DNA of 64,000 nucleotides from JAILLW01 sp045640525 (GTDB lineage Bacteria; Bacillota; Clostridia; Lachnospirales; Lachnospiraceae), in contig JAZUFE010000055.1 of assembly GCA_045640525.1 (NCBI GenBank), positions 19,285 through 83,284 on the forward strand, in the 5' to 3' direction. A program made the position numbers and the translations under genes. Positions 35,375 through 44,667 of the stretch are shown here, one piece after another. Numbering within the stretch: position 1 is the stretch's first letter; each line of letters begins with the position of its first letter. The notes beneath the pieces were generated by a model, which did no database searches, was not told the DNA's origin, and saw only the letters and a list, made by a program, of their open reading frames with translations.

Positions 35375-37134
35375 AAAAATTGCTGGATATTATATCTGAA
35401 GAGATGAAGAAAGCCTTTGAAGAGGCAGGATATGATAAGGAACTTGGACGCGTAAGTGTTTCCAACAGACCCGACCTTTGCGAATATCAGTGCAACGGTG
35501 CAATGGCGGGTGCCAAGAAATACGGTCAAAAGCCTATAGATATAGCCAATGCCGTAGCTTCATGCCTTTCAAATTCCAAGGTATTTGCCAAAGTCGAAGC
35601 AGTTATGCCGGGCTTTTTGAACCTTAATCTTTCTTCTGACTTTTTGGTTGATTATGTTTCAAAACTTAACAGTGATAATAAATTCGGACTTGACGTTGCC
35701 GCTCCCAAGAATATCATTGTGGACTACGGCGGCCCCAATGTTGCTAAACCTCTTCATGTTGGACATCTTCGTTCCGCTGTTATAGGTGAGGCGGTCAAGC
35801 GTATTTGTAAATATATGGGAAATGACGCAATAGGAGATATTCATCTGGGCGACTGGGGACTTCAGATGGGTCTTGTAATTAACGAAATTCAGGTGCGTCA
35901 GCCCGAGTTGGTATATTTTGATGAAAACTATGACGGAGAATATCCGACAGAACCTCCCTTTACCGTAGGTGATTTGGAGGAAATATATCCTTATGCTTCG
36001 GGTAAATCCAAAGAAGACCCCGAGTATAAGGCTAAGGCGATGGAGGCAACATTTAAGCTTCAAAGCGGAGTACGCGGTTACAGAGCATTGTGGAAGCATA
36101 TTATTAATGTTTCCGTTACCGATATGAAGAAGAACTACGATAAGCTTAACGTGCATTTTGAATTATGGAACGGTGAATCTACGGTACATGATGTTATTCC
36201 GGGAATGGTTCAATACATGAAGGATAACAACTATACATATCTTTCCGACGGTGCATGGGTAATTGATGTTAAGGAAGATACCGATACCAAGGAGATGCCG
36301 CCATGCATTCTTTTAAAATCCGACGGCGCTTCATTGTACAACACAACGGATCTTGCAACCATCCAGGAGCGTGTCAGGGAGTATAATCCCGAAAGGATGG
36401 TATATCTGACCGATAAACGTCAGGATTTGTATTTCGAGCAGGTGTTCCGTGCTGCCAGAAAAACCAAACTTGTTTCGGATGATGTTGAATTGATACACAT
36501 CGGTTTCGGTACGGTTAACGGAAAGGACGGCCATGCCTTCAAAACCCGTGAGGGCGGTGTAATGCGTCTTGAAAGTCTTATATCAGAAATTAACGAAAAG
36601 ACATATGAACGTATTCTTGAGTCACGGGAGATGCCGGAGGAAGAGGCTCGTTCGATTGCGGGCATTGTTGCATTGGCAGCAATCAAATACGGTGATTTAA
36701 GCAATCAGGCTTCCAAAGATTATATTTTTGATATTGATAAGTTTACTTCTTTCGAAGGTGATACGGGACCGTATATTCTTTATACCATCGTGCGTATTAA
36801 GTCGATTCTTGCCAAAGTCGCACAAGATGGTTTTGATACTGAAAAAGCTATGATGAATTCGTGCTATTCGGCAGCCGAAAAGGCACTTATGATGCAGATT
36901 GCGGGATTTAACGCAATGATGCAAAATGCTTATGACGAGGTAGCTCCTCATAAGATTTGTGCATATATTTATGATTTGGCCAATGCCTTCAACAAATTCT
37001 ATCACGAAACTAAAATTGCAAGCGAAGAAGATACAAAGAAGAAGGCTAATTGGATAGCATTGTTGAAACTTACCAAAGATGTGCTTGAAACATGTATCGA
37101 TGTTTTGGGCTTCGCTGCACCGGATAAAATGTAA
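35371..37134 (+). CDS. argS: Arginyl-tRNA synthetase
   Basis: 587 residues. The N-terminal additional domain (about 1-110) ends before the catalytic core with the HIGH-like HVGH (129-132) in PNVAKPLHVGHLRSAVIGEA. The KMSKS-equivalent is the modified GHAFKTREGG loop. A C-terminal helical DALR anticodon domain contains ALMMQIAGFNAMMQNAYDEVAPHKICAYIYDLANAFNKFYHE. It charges tRNA-Arg with arginine. It follows queH by ATGA overlap. The sequence length and motifs are intact. Confidence 0.95.
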   Translation: MKKLLDIISEEMKKAFEEAGYDKELGRVSVSNRPDLCEYQCNGAMAGAKKYGQKPIDIANAVASCLSNSKVFAKVEAVMPGFLNLNLSSDFLVDYVSKLNSDNKFGLDVAAPKNIIVDYGGPNVAKPLHVGHLRSAVIGEAVKRICKYMGNDAIGDIHLGDWGLQMGLVINEIQVRQPELVYFDENYDGEYPTEPPFTVGDLEEIYPYASGKSKEDPEYKAKAMEATFKLQSGVRGYRALWKHIINVSVTDMKKNYDKLNVHFELWNGESTVHDVIPGMVQYMKDNNYTYLSDGAWVIDVKEDTDTKEMPPCILLKSDGASLYNTTDLATIQERVREYNPERMVYLTDKRQDLYFEQVFRAARKTKLVSDDVELIHIGFGTVNGKDGHAFKTREGGVMRLESLISEINEKTYERILESREMPEEEARSIAGIVALAAIKYGDLSNQASKDYIFDIDKFTSFEGDTGPYILYTIVRIKSILAKVAQDGFDTEKAMMNSCYSAAEKALMMQIAGFNAMMQNAYDEVAPHKICAYIYDLANAFNKFYHETKIASEEDTKKKANWIALLKLTKDVLETCIDVLGFAAPDKM

Positions 37135-37160
37135 TCCTATCGAAAGGTGATATTATCAGA

Positions 37161-37835
37161 ATGGAAATACCTGAGAGACTGACTAACGAAACTGCCAGAG
37201 ATTATGCTTTTAGAGTACTGAAAATGAATATAGTTTCGCTTCGGCTTGAACCCGGGACCATGATTTCGGAGAACGAGATGGCGATGGAACTGGGGTTGTC
37301 GCGAACTCCGGTAAGAGAAGCGATGTTTGATTTGACCAAAACATCGGTTATTGAAACCTATCCGCAAAGGGGAAGTTACGTTGCTCTTATCGACACCAAG
37401 ATGGTGGAAGAATCACGATTCTTAAGACGTGTATTGGATACGGCTGTTATTGAGGCTGCGTGTGACAATGCCACGGAAGATGATATCAAAATTCTCGAGG
37501 ACAATGTTCAACTTCAGGAATTCTACCTTGATAAGGGGAATGCCGAGAAAATTTATGAGCTGGACAACGAATTTCATAAACAGATTTATACGGCAGCCAA
37601 GAAAGATGTTATCTATGAAATGAGTTCAACCTTGATGATTCATTTTGACAGGGTGAGAACACTTTCGGTTGAAACGGTTAAAGACCTGAAAGTGGTAAAC
37701 GATCATAGAGCCATGCTCGAAGCAATAAAGGATAGAGATAAAGAAAAAGCAGTTTTTCTGGTTAACAAACACCTCGGAAGATATCAGGTGGATGAAGAAG
37801 TTATTAAGAAAGACTGTCCGGAGTACTTTAAGTAG
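37161..37835 (+). CDS. GntR-family transcriptional regulator (FadR/FCD type)
   Basis: 224 residues. The winged helix at the N-terminus shows ISENEMAMELGLSRTPVREAMFDLTKTSVIETYPQRGSYV, the standard GntR motif. The rest is the helical FCD ligand domain with conserved Asp/His residues (DNEFHKQIY, NDHRAMLEAI) that often bind a metal and a carboxylate ligand. It is a repressor or activator of metabolic genes; the regulon cannot be read here. It sits between argS and an RNase H gene with spacing of 26 and 6 bases. Confidence 0.9.
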   Translation: MEIPERLTNETARDYAFRVLKMNIVSLRLEPGTMISENEMAMELGLSRTPVREAMFDLTKTSVIETYPQRGSYVALIDTKMVEESRFLRRVLDTAVIEAACDNATEDDIKILEDNVQLQEFYLDKGNAEKIYELDNEFHKQIYTAAKKDVIYEMSSTLMIHFDRVRTLSVETVKDLKVVNDHRAMLEAIKDRDKEKAVFLVNKHLGRYQVDEEVIKKDCPEYFK

Positions 37836-37841
37836 ATCGGT

Positions 37842-38300
37842 ATGGAGATAAAGATAAAGTCTTTTTTGAATACAACTGAAGATGATTCAATACACATCTA
37901 TGTCGATGGCAGTTATAACAAAGATACGCAAGAGTACGCTTACGGTATGGTCGTTTTGAAAGAAGACGGAACGACGGAAGAGTATTCGGATAAATTCAGC
38001 GATCCCGAACTTAAATCCATGTGGAATGTGGCCGGAGAAATAATGGGCGCCTGTGCGGCAATGCAGTATGCCATGGATTACGAATTGACGAAGATAACCA
38101 TATTTCATGATTATGAGGGAATTGCCAAGTGGCCGCTTGGTGAATGGAAGGCCAAGAAGGACGGAACGAAGGCATACGTTGAGTTTTATCAAAAAGCTTC
38201 CCAAAATTGTTCGATTGCATTTAAAAAGGTTACGGGACACAGTGGGGACAAGAATAATGACTTGGCCGACAAATTGGCCAGAGGTGCTTTGGGATTATAG
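37842..38300 (+). CDS. RNase H-like ribonuclease HI
   Basis: 152 residues with the RNase HI fold: Asp22 (IYVDGSYN), Glu66 (AGEIMGA), Asp90 (IFHDYEG) and Asp140 (KNNDLAD, with His133-x-G before it). All four metal-binding acids of RNase HI are present. It would degrade the RNA strand of RNA-DNA hybrids. A short N-terminal extension (MEIKIKSFLNTTEDDSIH) is not typical of E. coli RNase HI. It follows the GntR gene by 6 bases. Confidence 0.85.
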   Translation: MEIKIKSFLNTTEDDSIHIYVDGSYNKDTQEYAYGMVVLKEDGTTEEYSDKFSDPELKSMWNVAGEIMGACAAMQYAMDYELTKITIFHDYEGIAKWPLGEWKAKKDGTKAYVEFYQKASQNCSIAFKKVTGHSGDKNNDLADKLARGALGL

Positions 38301-38316
38301 ATAATAAGGAGTATAT

Positions 38317-39288
38317 ATGCTTTACTATTGTTTTTGGACATATCCGAATGTAATGCTTGCTTTGGGAGCAATTTTCACTTTTTTGGCTACACTTATAGGA
38401 TTGCATAAATTTAAGGATAAACTTCCCGCTGACGAAGGCAGGGACTTTGCCGTTGACGGCAAATTGTCAAAAGGAAAGCCTCGCGGAGCGGGAATTATTT
38501 TTGTTTCGGCCTGTGTGCTGGGAACGGTTCTGTTCAGCCCTATTAAGATTGAACACTATATTTATATTCTGCTGGTATTTGTGGAAATGTATACAGGCTA
38601 TTTGGATGATAAGGCAACCAAACCATGGGGCAGACTAAAAAAGGGAATTCTTGATTTGTTTGTCGCTATTACGGTGGGAGTGACTTATCTTGTGTTCAAC
38701 GGTTCGACTTTTACGATGGCAGTTGCTGATATAACGGTTACAATACCGCCGGTATTGTTGGTACTTTTGATTGCCGTTATGGTGTGGGTTTCGATTAATG
38801 TTACCAACTGCGCCGACGGAGTCGACGGACTGTCGGGAACTTTGGTTATTATTACCATCATAAGTTTTTATGTTTCCGATTTGGCATTCGACAGATTTTA
38901 TAAGTTCAATTACATAATGGTGTTCATGATGGTGGCAATACTTGCCTATCTGTGGTTTAATGCCGGCCCCAGTATTTTGATGATGGGCGATGCCGGTTCA
39001 CGTGCCATGGGTGTGTTCATAAGTGTTGTTGCCCTTAAGAGCGGTTTGCCGCTTTTGTTTATTCCGTTTGCTCTGCTGCTTATTCTTGATGGCGGCTTAG
39101 GACTGCTTAAGGTTTCTGTTATCAAAATATTTAAAAAGAAAGATTTCATGAATAAGATTCGTACGCCGCTTCATGATCACGTTCGCAAGAATGTGGAGGT
39201 TCCGTGGTCAAATAATCAGGTTGTGATGCGATTTGCGATTCTTCAGACAATTATTTCGCTTGTTACTATCTATATTTTTGTAAGATAA
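38317..39288 (+). CDS. MraY-like phospho-N-acetylmuramoyl-pentapeptide transferase
   Basis: 323 residues, about ten membrane helices. Conserved cytoplasmic motifs: LDDKATK (DDxxK), NCADGVDGLSG, MGDAGS and PLHDHVRK. MraY links phospho-MurNAc-pentapeptide to undecaprenyl phosphate to make lipid I. The usual HHH of the last motif is HDH here, and the gene is not in a division/cell-wall cluster, so it may be a second copy or a related sugar-phosphate transferase (WecA/TagO type). It sits between RNase H and the dCMP deaminase. Confidence 0.75.
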   Translation: MLYYCFWTYPNVMLALGAIFTFLATLIGLHKFKDKLPADEGRDFAVDGKLSKGKPRGAGIIFVSACVLGTVLFSPIKIEHYIYILLVFVEMYTGYLDDKATKPWGRLKKGILDLFVAITVGVTYLVFNGSTFTMAVADITVTIPPVLLVLLIAVMVWVSINVTNCADGVDGLSGTLVIITIISFYVSDLAFDRFYKFNYIMVFMMVAILAYLWFNAGPSILMMGDAGSRAMGVFISVVALKSGLPLLFIPFALLLILDGGLGLLKVSVIKIFKKKDFMNKIRTPLHDHVRKNVEVPWSNNQVVMRFAILQTIISLVTIYIFVR

Positions 39289-39303
39289 ATGTGAGGTGGG
39301 GGT

Positions 39304-39795
39304 ATGACACAACGAAGAGATAAAATCAACTACTATTTGGATTTGGCTGAAACAGTAGCTCAGAGGGGGACTTGCTTAAGACGTAAGTATGGCGCTGTCA
39401 TTGTCAAAAATGATGAGGTGGTTTCCACCGGATATGTCGGAGCACCGAGAGGACGGAAGAACTGCTCGGATGTAGGAACCTGTATACGAAATGAGCTCAA
39501 TATTCCCAGAGGTGAAAGATATGAGCTTTGCAGAAGCGTACATGCCGAAGCCAATGCAATTATTTCGGCATCACGGGCTCAAATGCTTGATTCGGATTTA
39601 TATCTTGCGGGAGTTGATGCAGTTACGGGTGAGTATATTCCGAATTCCAACAGCTGCTCGATGTGCAAACGACAGATTATCAATGCGGGTATTAAGCGCG
39701 TGTTTGTCAGGGACTCACGCGATGAATACAGAACAATTCAGGTTCAGGATTGGATAGATAATGACGAATCCCTCGAAGGAGTGAAAGGATACTGA
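39304..39795 (+). CDS. Deoxycytidylate/cytidine deaminase
   Basis: 163 residues. The zinc-dependent deaminase motif is HAEANAI (His/Glu) with CSMCKRQIINAGIKRV as the Cys pair (SCSMC). Near-complete match to the dCMP deaminase/ComEB family, which makes dUMP from dCMP. That dUMP would feed thymidylate synthesis, carried out by the ThyX-like protein elsewhere in the window. The stop codon overlaps the GH3 start by one base (TGATG). Confidence 0.87.
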   Translation: MTQRRDKINYYLDLAETVAQRGTCLRRKYGAVIVKNDEVVSTGYVGAPRGRKNCSDVGTCIRNELNIPRGERYELCRSVHAEANAIISASRAQMLDSDLYLAGVDAVTGEYIPNSNSCSMCKRQIINAGIKRVFVRDSRDEYRTIQVQDWIDNDESLEGVKGY

Positions 39796-42554
39796 TGAAA
39801 AAGATATTGGACTATGCGAAGTACACTGAGACTGCGCGAAAAGCTGTTGCTTCAGGACAGGTTCTTCTTAAGAACGACAATGAAGTTCTTCCCATCAAAA
39901 AGAATTCAACGGTTTCGATTTTTGGCCGTGCACAGATGAATTATTACAAATCAGGTACCGGTTCCGGCGGTTTGGTTAATGTTAACCGCGTAATCGGTGT
40001 TTTTGAAGCATTTAAAGAACTGGATTCATCCGACGGTATAAAAATATACGAGCCCGTTAGTGCTAAGTATGAAGAATGGGTCAAAGATCATCCGTTTGAT
40101 GAAGGTGTAGGCTGGGCTAATGAACCTTTGTGTCAGGTTGAGATGCCGATAGATGCTGATTTTGCAAATGAGGCAGCGACCAATTCCGATTATGCGATTG
40201 TAATCATCGGAAGATCTGCAGGCGAAGACCACGATAACAGAAATGAACCCGGCGCATATTTGCTTAATGACACGGAATTGGATATGCTTTCAAAAGTAAG
40301 AAGCGCTTTTGATAAAATGGTGGTTCTTCTGAATGTGGGAAATGTTATTGACATGAGCTTCGTCGACAGTATTAACCCCGATGCCGTTATGTACATATGG
40401 CAAGGCGGAATGGTAGGAGGACTCGGTACTGTTGATGTTCTTCTTGGAAAGACATCTCCTTCGGGTAAACTTGCGGATACCATAGTCTATGATATTAATG
40501 ATTACCCCTCAACCAAAAATTTCGGCAATGTGGATGAAGCTGTATATGAAGAGGATATCTTTGTAGGATACAGATATTTTGAAACTTTTGCCAAGGATAA
40601 GGTAAGGTATCCTTTCGGATTCGGACTTTCCTACACTAATTTTGATATTAGTCTTGATTCGATGGTTATGGCCAATAATTATATTTCAACGGATGTTACC
40701 GTAACCAATATAGGAATGAATTCGGGTCGTGAAGTAGTACAAATATATATTGAAGCTCCCTACGGAGCTTTGAGCAAACCTGCACGTGTGCTTGCGGGAT
40801 TTGCCAAGACCAAAGAACTCCAACCGGGATCAACGGAAACACTTCATATAGATATACCGTTCAGAAATTTTGCTTCATACGATGATGACGGAAGATGCGG
40901 ATTGGGAACCGGTTTTGTTCTGGAAAAAGGTGAGTATCATGTGTATTTGGGAAGCGATGTAAGGAGTGCGTCATTGGCGCATACTTTCGAGTATACCGAA
41001 ACAACCATGATAACCCCGACGGAGAATGCACTCGGACCGGTCAAGGCTTTTAAGAGAATGATTCGTATTCAGAATGGCGGCGTAGATGTTATCGGATACG
41101 AGGATGCACCTTTGCGTAAGGATACCATGTCTCAAAGAAGACTTGAACGCTTGCCGGAAGCAACTTTGATAACGGGAGATAAAGGATACAAGCTTCTTGA
41201 TGTTAAAAATAATAAGATATCAATGCGGGATTTTATAGCGCAACTTTCGGTGGAAGAATTGTGTACGATTATCCGCGGTGAGGGTATGAGTTCCAAACTT
41301 GTAACACCGGGAACCGCATCGGCATTCGGAGGAATAATTCCCTCCTTGAAGGATAAGGGAATCCCTATAGGATGCATGGATGATGGCCCTTCCGGTATGA
41401 GACTTGACTCGGGTATGAAGGCATTTTCACTGCCTAACGGCACATTGCTTGCCTGCAGTTTCGATATGAAGGTGAATGAGGAACTTTTCGGATTTACCGG
41501 CATTGAAATGCTTAAGAATAAAGTTGATTGTCTTTTGGGTCCGGGTATGAATATTCACCGTCATCCGCTTAACGGCAGAAACTTTGAATATTTTTCGGAA
41601 GACCCTCTGTTGTCGGGCGTAATCGGCGCATGTCAGGTTAAGGGGCTTCAAGCATCGAATGTAACCGGAACAATCAAACACTTTGCCTGCAATAACCAGG
41701 AGACGGCAAGACATGAAGTCAATCCTGTTGTATCCGAAAGAGCATTGCGTGAAATATATCTTCGAACATTCGAAATCGCTGTAGAAAACGGCGCTGATTC
41801 CGTAATGACGACATATTCATTGATTAACGGTGTATATACTTCCGGAAACTATGATTTGAATACTACGGTTTTGAGAAATCAGTGGGGATTCAAAGGAATA
41901 GTAATGACCGACTGGTGGGCTAAGATTTCCGAAGAAAATGTCGAGTCCAACAAGACGAATTTTGCAGGTATGGTCAGAGCTCAGAATGATCTGTATATGT
42001 GTGTGCCGGGAGCAACGGATGATGTTGGAGACAATGCACTTGAGGAAGCTATAAGCGGTAAGCTTACAATAGGCGAACTTCAGCGAACAGCGACCAACGT
42101 ATGCGGATTCCTTATGAAGAATGCCGTATTCACGCGCGAATATGAGGAACCGATAGAGATAGAAGTTATTAATGCAGAGGAAGGATTTGACGAGCAACCG
42201 ATAGAAGTTGATTTCATCCCTGTTAACAAAGATACAGTTATTGATTTGTCCGATGTTCCGGTGACCAAAGGCGGTGAATACTATTTTGGAATAGATTTGA
42301 ACGATCTTGGAACATATGAGATAACGATAGTGGCTAAGGGGCTTGGAAACAATGAACTGGCACAATTGCCGGTAGTTTTGTTCATGCACACTATGCCGAT
42401 AATCAGTGCGGTATTCAGAGGAACCGGCCAGATTGATTCCTGCACGGAAAACATTAAGTTCCTGAACAAACCGAATGTTATGCACTTCTACTTTGGCATG
42501 GGCGGTGTTGAACTAAAAGAACTGCGATTCAAATTAATTGATACAACAATATAA
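39795..42554 (+). CDS. Glycoside hydrolase family 3 beta-glucosidase, permuted domain order
   Basis: 919 residues, no signal peptide, so it is intracellular. The (alpha/beta)6-sandwich domain and a fibronectin-III-like domain come first (WQGGMVGGLGTVDVLLGKTSPSGKLADT, then RYPFGFGLSYTNF), and the (beta/alpha)8 barrel with nucleophile Asp706 (VMTDWWA) comes last. This reverses the usual GH3 order and matches the permuted enzymes known from Butyrivibrio and Ruminococcus. Substrate-barrel motifs GPGMNIHRHPLNGRNFEYFSEDP and KHFACNNQE are intact. It likely hydrolyses cello- or xylo-oligosaccharides after import. Confidence 0.93.
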   Translation: MKKILDYAKYTETARKAVASGQVLLKNDNEVLPIKKNSTVSIFGRAQMNYYKSGTGSGGLVNVNRVIGVFEAFKELDSSDGIKIYEPVSAKYEEWVKDHPFDEGVGWANEPLCQVEMPIDADFANEAATNSDYAIVIIGRSAGEDHDNRNEPGAYLLNDTELDMLSKVRSAFDKMVVLLNVGNVIDMSFVDSINPDAVMYIWQGGMVGGLGTVDVLLGKTSPSGKLADTIVYDINDYPSTKNFGNVDEAVYEEDIFVGYRYFETFAKDKVRYPFGFGLSYTNFDISLDSMVMANNYISTDVTVTNIGMNSGREVVQIYIEAPYGALSKPARVLAGFAKTKELQPGSTETLHIDIPFRNFASYDDDGRCGLGTGFVLEKGEYHVYLGSDVRSASLAHTFEYTETTMITPTENALGPVKAFKRMIRIQNGGVDVIGYEDAPLRKDTMSQRRLERLPEATLITGDKGYKLLDVKNNKISMRDFIAQLSVEELCTIIRGEGMSSKLVTPGTASAFGGIIPSLKDKGIPIGCMDDGPSGMRLDSGMKAFSLPNGTLLACSFDMKVNEELFGFTGIEMLKNKVDCLLGPGMNIHRHPLNGRNFEYFSEDPLLSGVIGACQVKGLQASNVTGTIKHFACNNQETARHEVNPVVSERALREIYLRTFEIAVENGADSVMTTYSLINGVYTSGNYDLNTTVLRNQWGFKGIVMTDWWAKISEENVESNKTNFAGMVRAQNDLYMCVPGATDDVGDNALEEAISGKLTIGELQRTATNVCGFLMKNAVFTREYEEPIEIEVINAEEGFDEQPIEVDFIPVNKDTVIDLSDVPVTKGGEYYFGIDLNDLGTYEITIVAKGLGNNELAQLPVVLFMHTMPIISAVFRGTGQIDSCTENIKFLNKPNVMHFYFGMGGVELKELRFKLIDTTI

Positions 42555-42561
42555 AAAATGC

Positions 42562-42591
42562 TTGACATTGTTATAGAATAAATAGTATATT
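42562..42591 (+). promoter_or_regulatory. Promoter of the tRNA pair
   Basis: TTGACA at 42562-42567 and TATATT at 42586-42591 with an 18-bp spacer, a strong sigma-A match ending about 30 bases before the first tRNA. Confidence 0.75.
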
Positions 42592-42621
42592 ATTAAGGCA
42601 GTCGCGTTACGACTGCAGCTT

Positions 42622-42694
42622 GGAATCTTAGCTCAGCTGGGAGAGCATCTGCCTTACAAGCAGAGGGTCACAGGTTCGAGCCCTGTAGGTTCCA
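42622..42694 (+). tRNA. tRNA-Val (anticodon UAC)
   Basis: Cloverleaf with acceptor GGAATCT/AGGTTCC, D-arm GCTCAGCTGGGAGAGC, anticodon loop CTTACAA and T-arm CAGGTTCGAGCCCTG. It reads GUA and other Val codons. The CCA end is not encoded. Confidence 0.93.
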
Positions 42695-42733
42695 CACATG
42701 GTCATGTTCGATGTCGGACATGACCATAAATAT

Positions 42734-42807
42734 GGCGAGATGGCTCAACTGGCTAGAGCATCCGGTTCATACCCGGAAGGTTAAGAGTTCAAGTCTCTTT
42801 CTCGCTA
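42734..42807 (+). tRNA. tRNA-Met (anticodon CAU), elongator-like
   Basis: Cloverleaf with acceptor GGCGAGA/TCTCGCT (G1-U72), D-arm GCTCAACTGGCTAGAGC, anticodon loop TTCATAC and T-arm GAGTTCAAGTCTC. The D-arm and anticodon region match the elongator tRNA-Met of Bacillus; an Ile-type CAU tRNA cannot be fully excluded. The CCA end is not encoded. Confidence 0.88.
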
Positions 42808-42815
42808 CTATATAT

Positions 42816-42853
42816 AACCTCGAAGTCATGAATGTGGCTTCGAGGTTTTTGCG
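42816..42853 (+). terminator. Terminator of the tRNA operon
   Basis: AACCTCGAAG pairs with CTTCGAGGTT around a loop, followed by TTTTTG. Confidence 0.88.
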
Positions 42854-42894
42854 TTTATAACAGTGCTTAAAATAATTGAAAATTCTGAAAAATA

Positions 42895-42923
42895 TTGCAA
42901 ATGTATGAAAATTTTTATATAAT
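42895..42923 (+). promoter_or_regulatory. Promoter of the amidohydrolase operon
   Basis: TTGCAA (42895-42900) and TATAAT (42918-42923) with a 17-bp spacer. Confidence 0.75.
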
Positions 42924-42982
42924 TTCATAAAACCAAATGAGTTTGGTCAAAACTAATTTGTATACAAACAGGAGGTTACCCA

Positions 42983-44629
42983 ATGAGTAAAATTTACACA
43001 AATGCAAATATTCATACAGAAGATTCCAAGAATCCCAAGGCCGATACAGTAGTTATCGAGAATGGTAAATTTACATACGTAGGAAAAGCCGAAGGTTATG
43101 CGGTTAAACCTGAAGATGAGGTTGTTGACCTTGGCGGCAAATTCGTAATTCCGGGACTTATTGATTCACATCAGCATTGGTCATTACCTTCTACCAGCGG
43201 CGGAAAGCATGCTAACCCGATGCCCATAATTGTTACCGGAACTATTGAAGAGGCTATTAGCCAGATGACTGAATTTGTTAAAGCAAATCCGAATTTTGCC
43301 GGCTATAAGATGATGGTCGGCAAAAAGGAATATTGGGGAAGAACGCTTACCAGATATGATTTGGATAAGGTTTGTGCCGACAAGCCTATAGTGGCAATCG
43401 ATATGGGTGCTCACTCATATTACGGTAACTCAAAGCTTTTGGAAGTACTGAATGTTACGAAGGATACTCCCGATCCCGTGCCCGGATTTGTTTATTATCA
43501 AAGAGATGAAAACGGTGAGCCTACGGGGCTTGGTGCTGAGTTCGTACAGGTTGCGGCACAGAAGGTGGTTAATTCGGTTCCTTTCGATGATATCATTGAT
43601 AATATTGATGAAATCGTCAGCTATAACATTTCCAGAGGTATCACAGGTGCATATGATGCAGGATTCATGTTTGATGATATAGAATTTTTGGAATCATTAA
43701 AGAAGTACGAAACTCAGGGCAGACTTAATCAGCGTATTTCATTAAGTTATTGTGTATATTTACCCGAAAGAGCCAAGGAAGCCGTAAAGAAACAGCGTGA
43801 ATACAAAGAGAAGTATGGATCGGATCTTATCACGTTGGATACCATCAAGATTTTCATGGACGGTACCATTACAGAGGCCTCTGCAGGACTTACCAGACCG
43901 TATGTCAACGGAAAGAGCGGACAGGGCGGATGTCTTCTTACAATGGATGAACTCTATGCATTGTTCAAAGATGCCAATGATGCCGGATTCAACGTTCACA
44001 TGCATACCATCGGCGACAGAACGGCACACCTTATTATTGAAACCTTAAAGAAGATGGAAGCTGATGGAATAGAACTCAAGGTTAAATTCGTTATTGCACA
44101 TTTACAGTTGATTTTGGATGAAGATATACAAGAACTCGGAAAACATAATATTTATCTGAATTTGACACCTTTCTGGGCCGGTTACAATGAAGCAATGTAT
44201 AGCAGCAGCGACCTTACAGTACTTCCCGAAGGCATGAAGTCGAACAGATTCAACTCTTACTGGAAGACCGGAGCTGTTTGTGCATTTTCATCCGATTGTA
44301 CAGTGCTTCCGTCACTTGCAGGCGATATGTATATGAAGCCGTTTGTAGGAATGGAAGTCGGCAACAGACGTTTGGCTGTCGGCGAGATGGATGCAAAGTG
44401 GACCGATGATGAAAACGAGAGATTGACACTTGATCAATTACTTACAGGATTTACCATAAACGGTGCCAAGCAGTGTTCGTGGGAGAAAGTGACAGGTTCT
44501 ATTGAAGTCGGAAAATCTGCCGATATGGTTATACTTGACAAGAATCTGTATGAAATACCCGCTCATACGATTCATGAGGTAGAACCGCTTATAACCGTAT
44601 TTATGGGTAAGGAAGTATATAAAGCATAA
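42983..44629 (+). CDS. Amidohydrolase family protein (YtcJ-like)
   Basis: 548 residues. The first metal motif is IDSHQHW (about residue 63), with later HMHTIGDR and HLQLILDED histidines and CAFSSDCTVLPSL near the C-terminus, the layout of the YtcJ-type metal-dependent hydrolases. These remove amides or act on N-acyl or heterocyclic substrates; the true substrate is unknown. SD CAGGAGGTTACC lies before ATG 42983. It has its own TTGCAA/TATAAT promoter and is followed by a membrane protein gene 38 bases later. Confidence 0.87.
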   Translation: MSKIYTNANIHTEDSKNPKADTVVIENGKFTYVGKAEGYAVKPEDEVVDLGGKFVIPGLIDSHQHWSLPSTSGGKHANPMPIIVTGTIEEAISQMTEFVKANPNFAGYKMMVGKKEYWGRTLTRYDLDKVCADKPIVAIDMGAHSYYGNSKLLEVLNVTKDTPDPVPGFVYYQRDENGEPTGLGAEFVQVAAQKVVNSVPFDDIIDNIDEIVSYNISRGITGAYDAGFMFDDIEFLESLKKYETQGRLNQRISLSYCVYLPERAKEAVKKQREYKEKYGSDLITLDTIKIFMDGTITEASAGLTRPYVNGKSGQGGCLLTMDELYALFKDANDAGFNVHMHTIGDRTAHLIIETLKKMEADGIELKVKFVIAHLQLILDEDIQELGKHNIYLNLTPFWAGYNEAMYSSSDLTVLPEGMKSNRFNSYWKTGAVCAFSSDCTVLPSLAGDMYMKPFVGMEVGNRRLAVGEMDAKWTDDENERLTLDQLLTGFTINGAKQCSWEKVTGSIEVGKSADMVILDKNLYEIPAHTIHEVEPLITVFMGKEVYKA

Positions 44630-44667
44630 ATCTACATCATAACTTTACCATAGTGCAGGGAGGCAGT

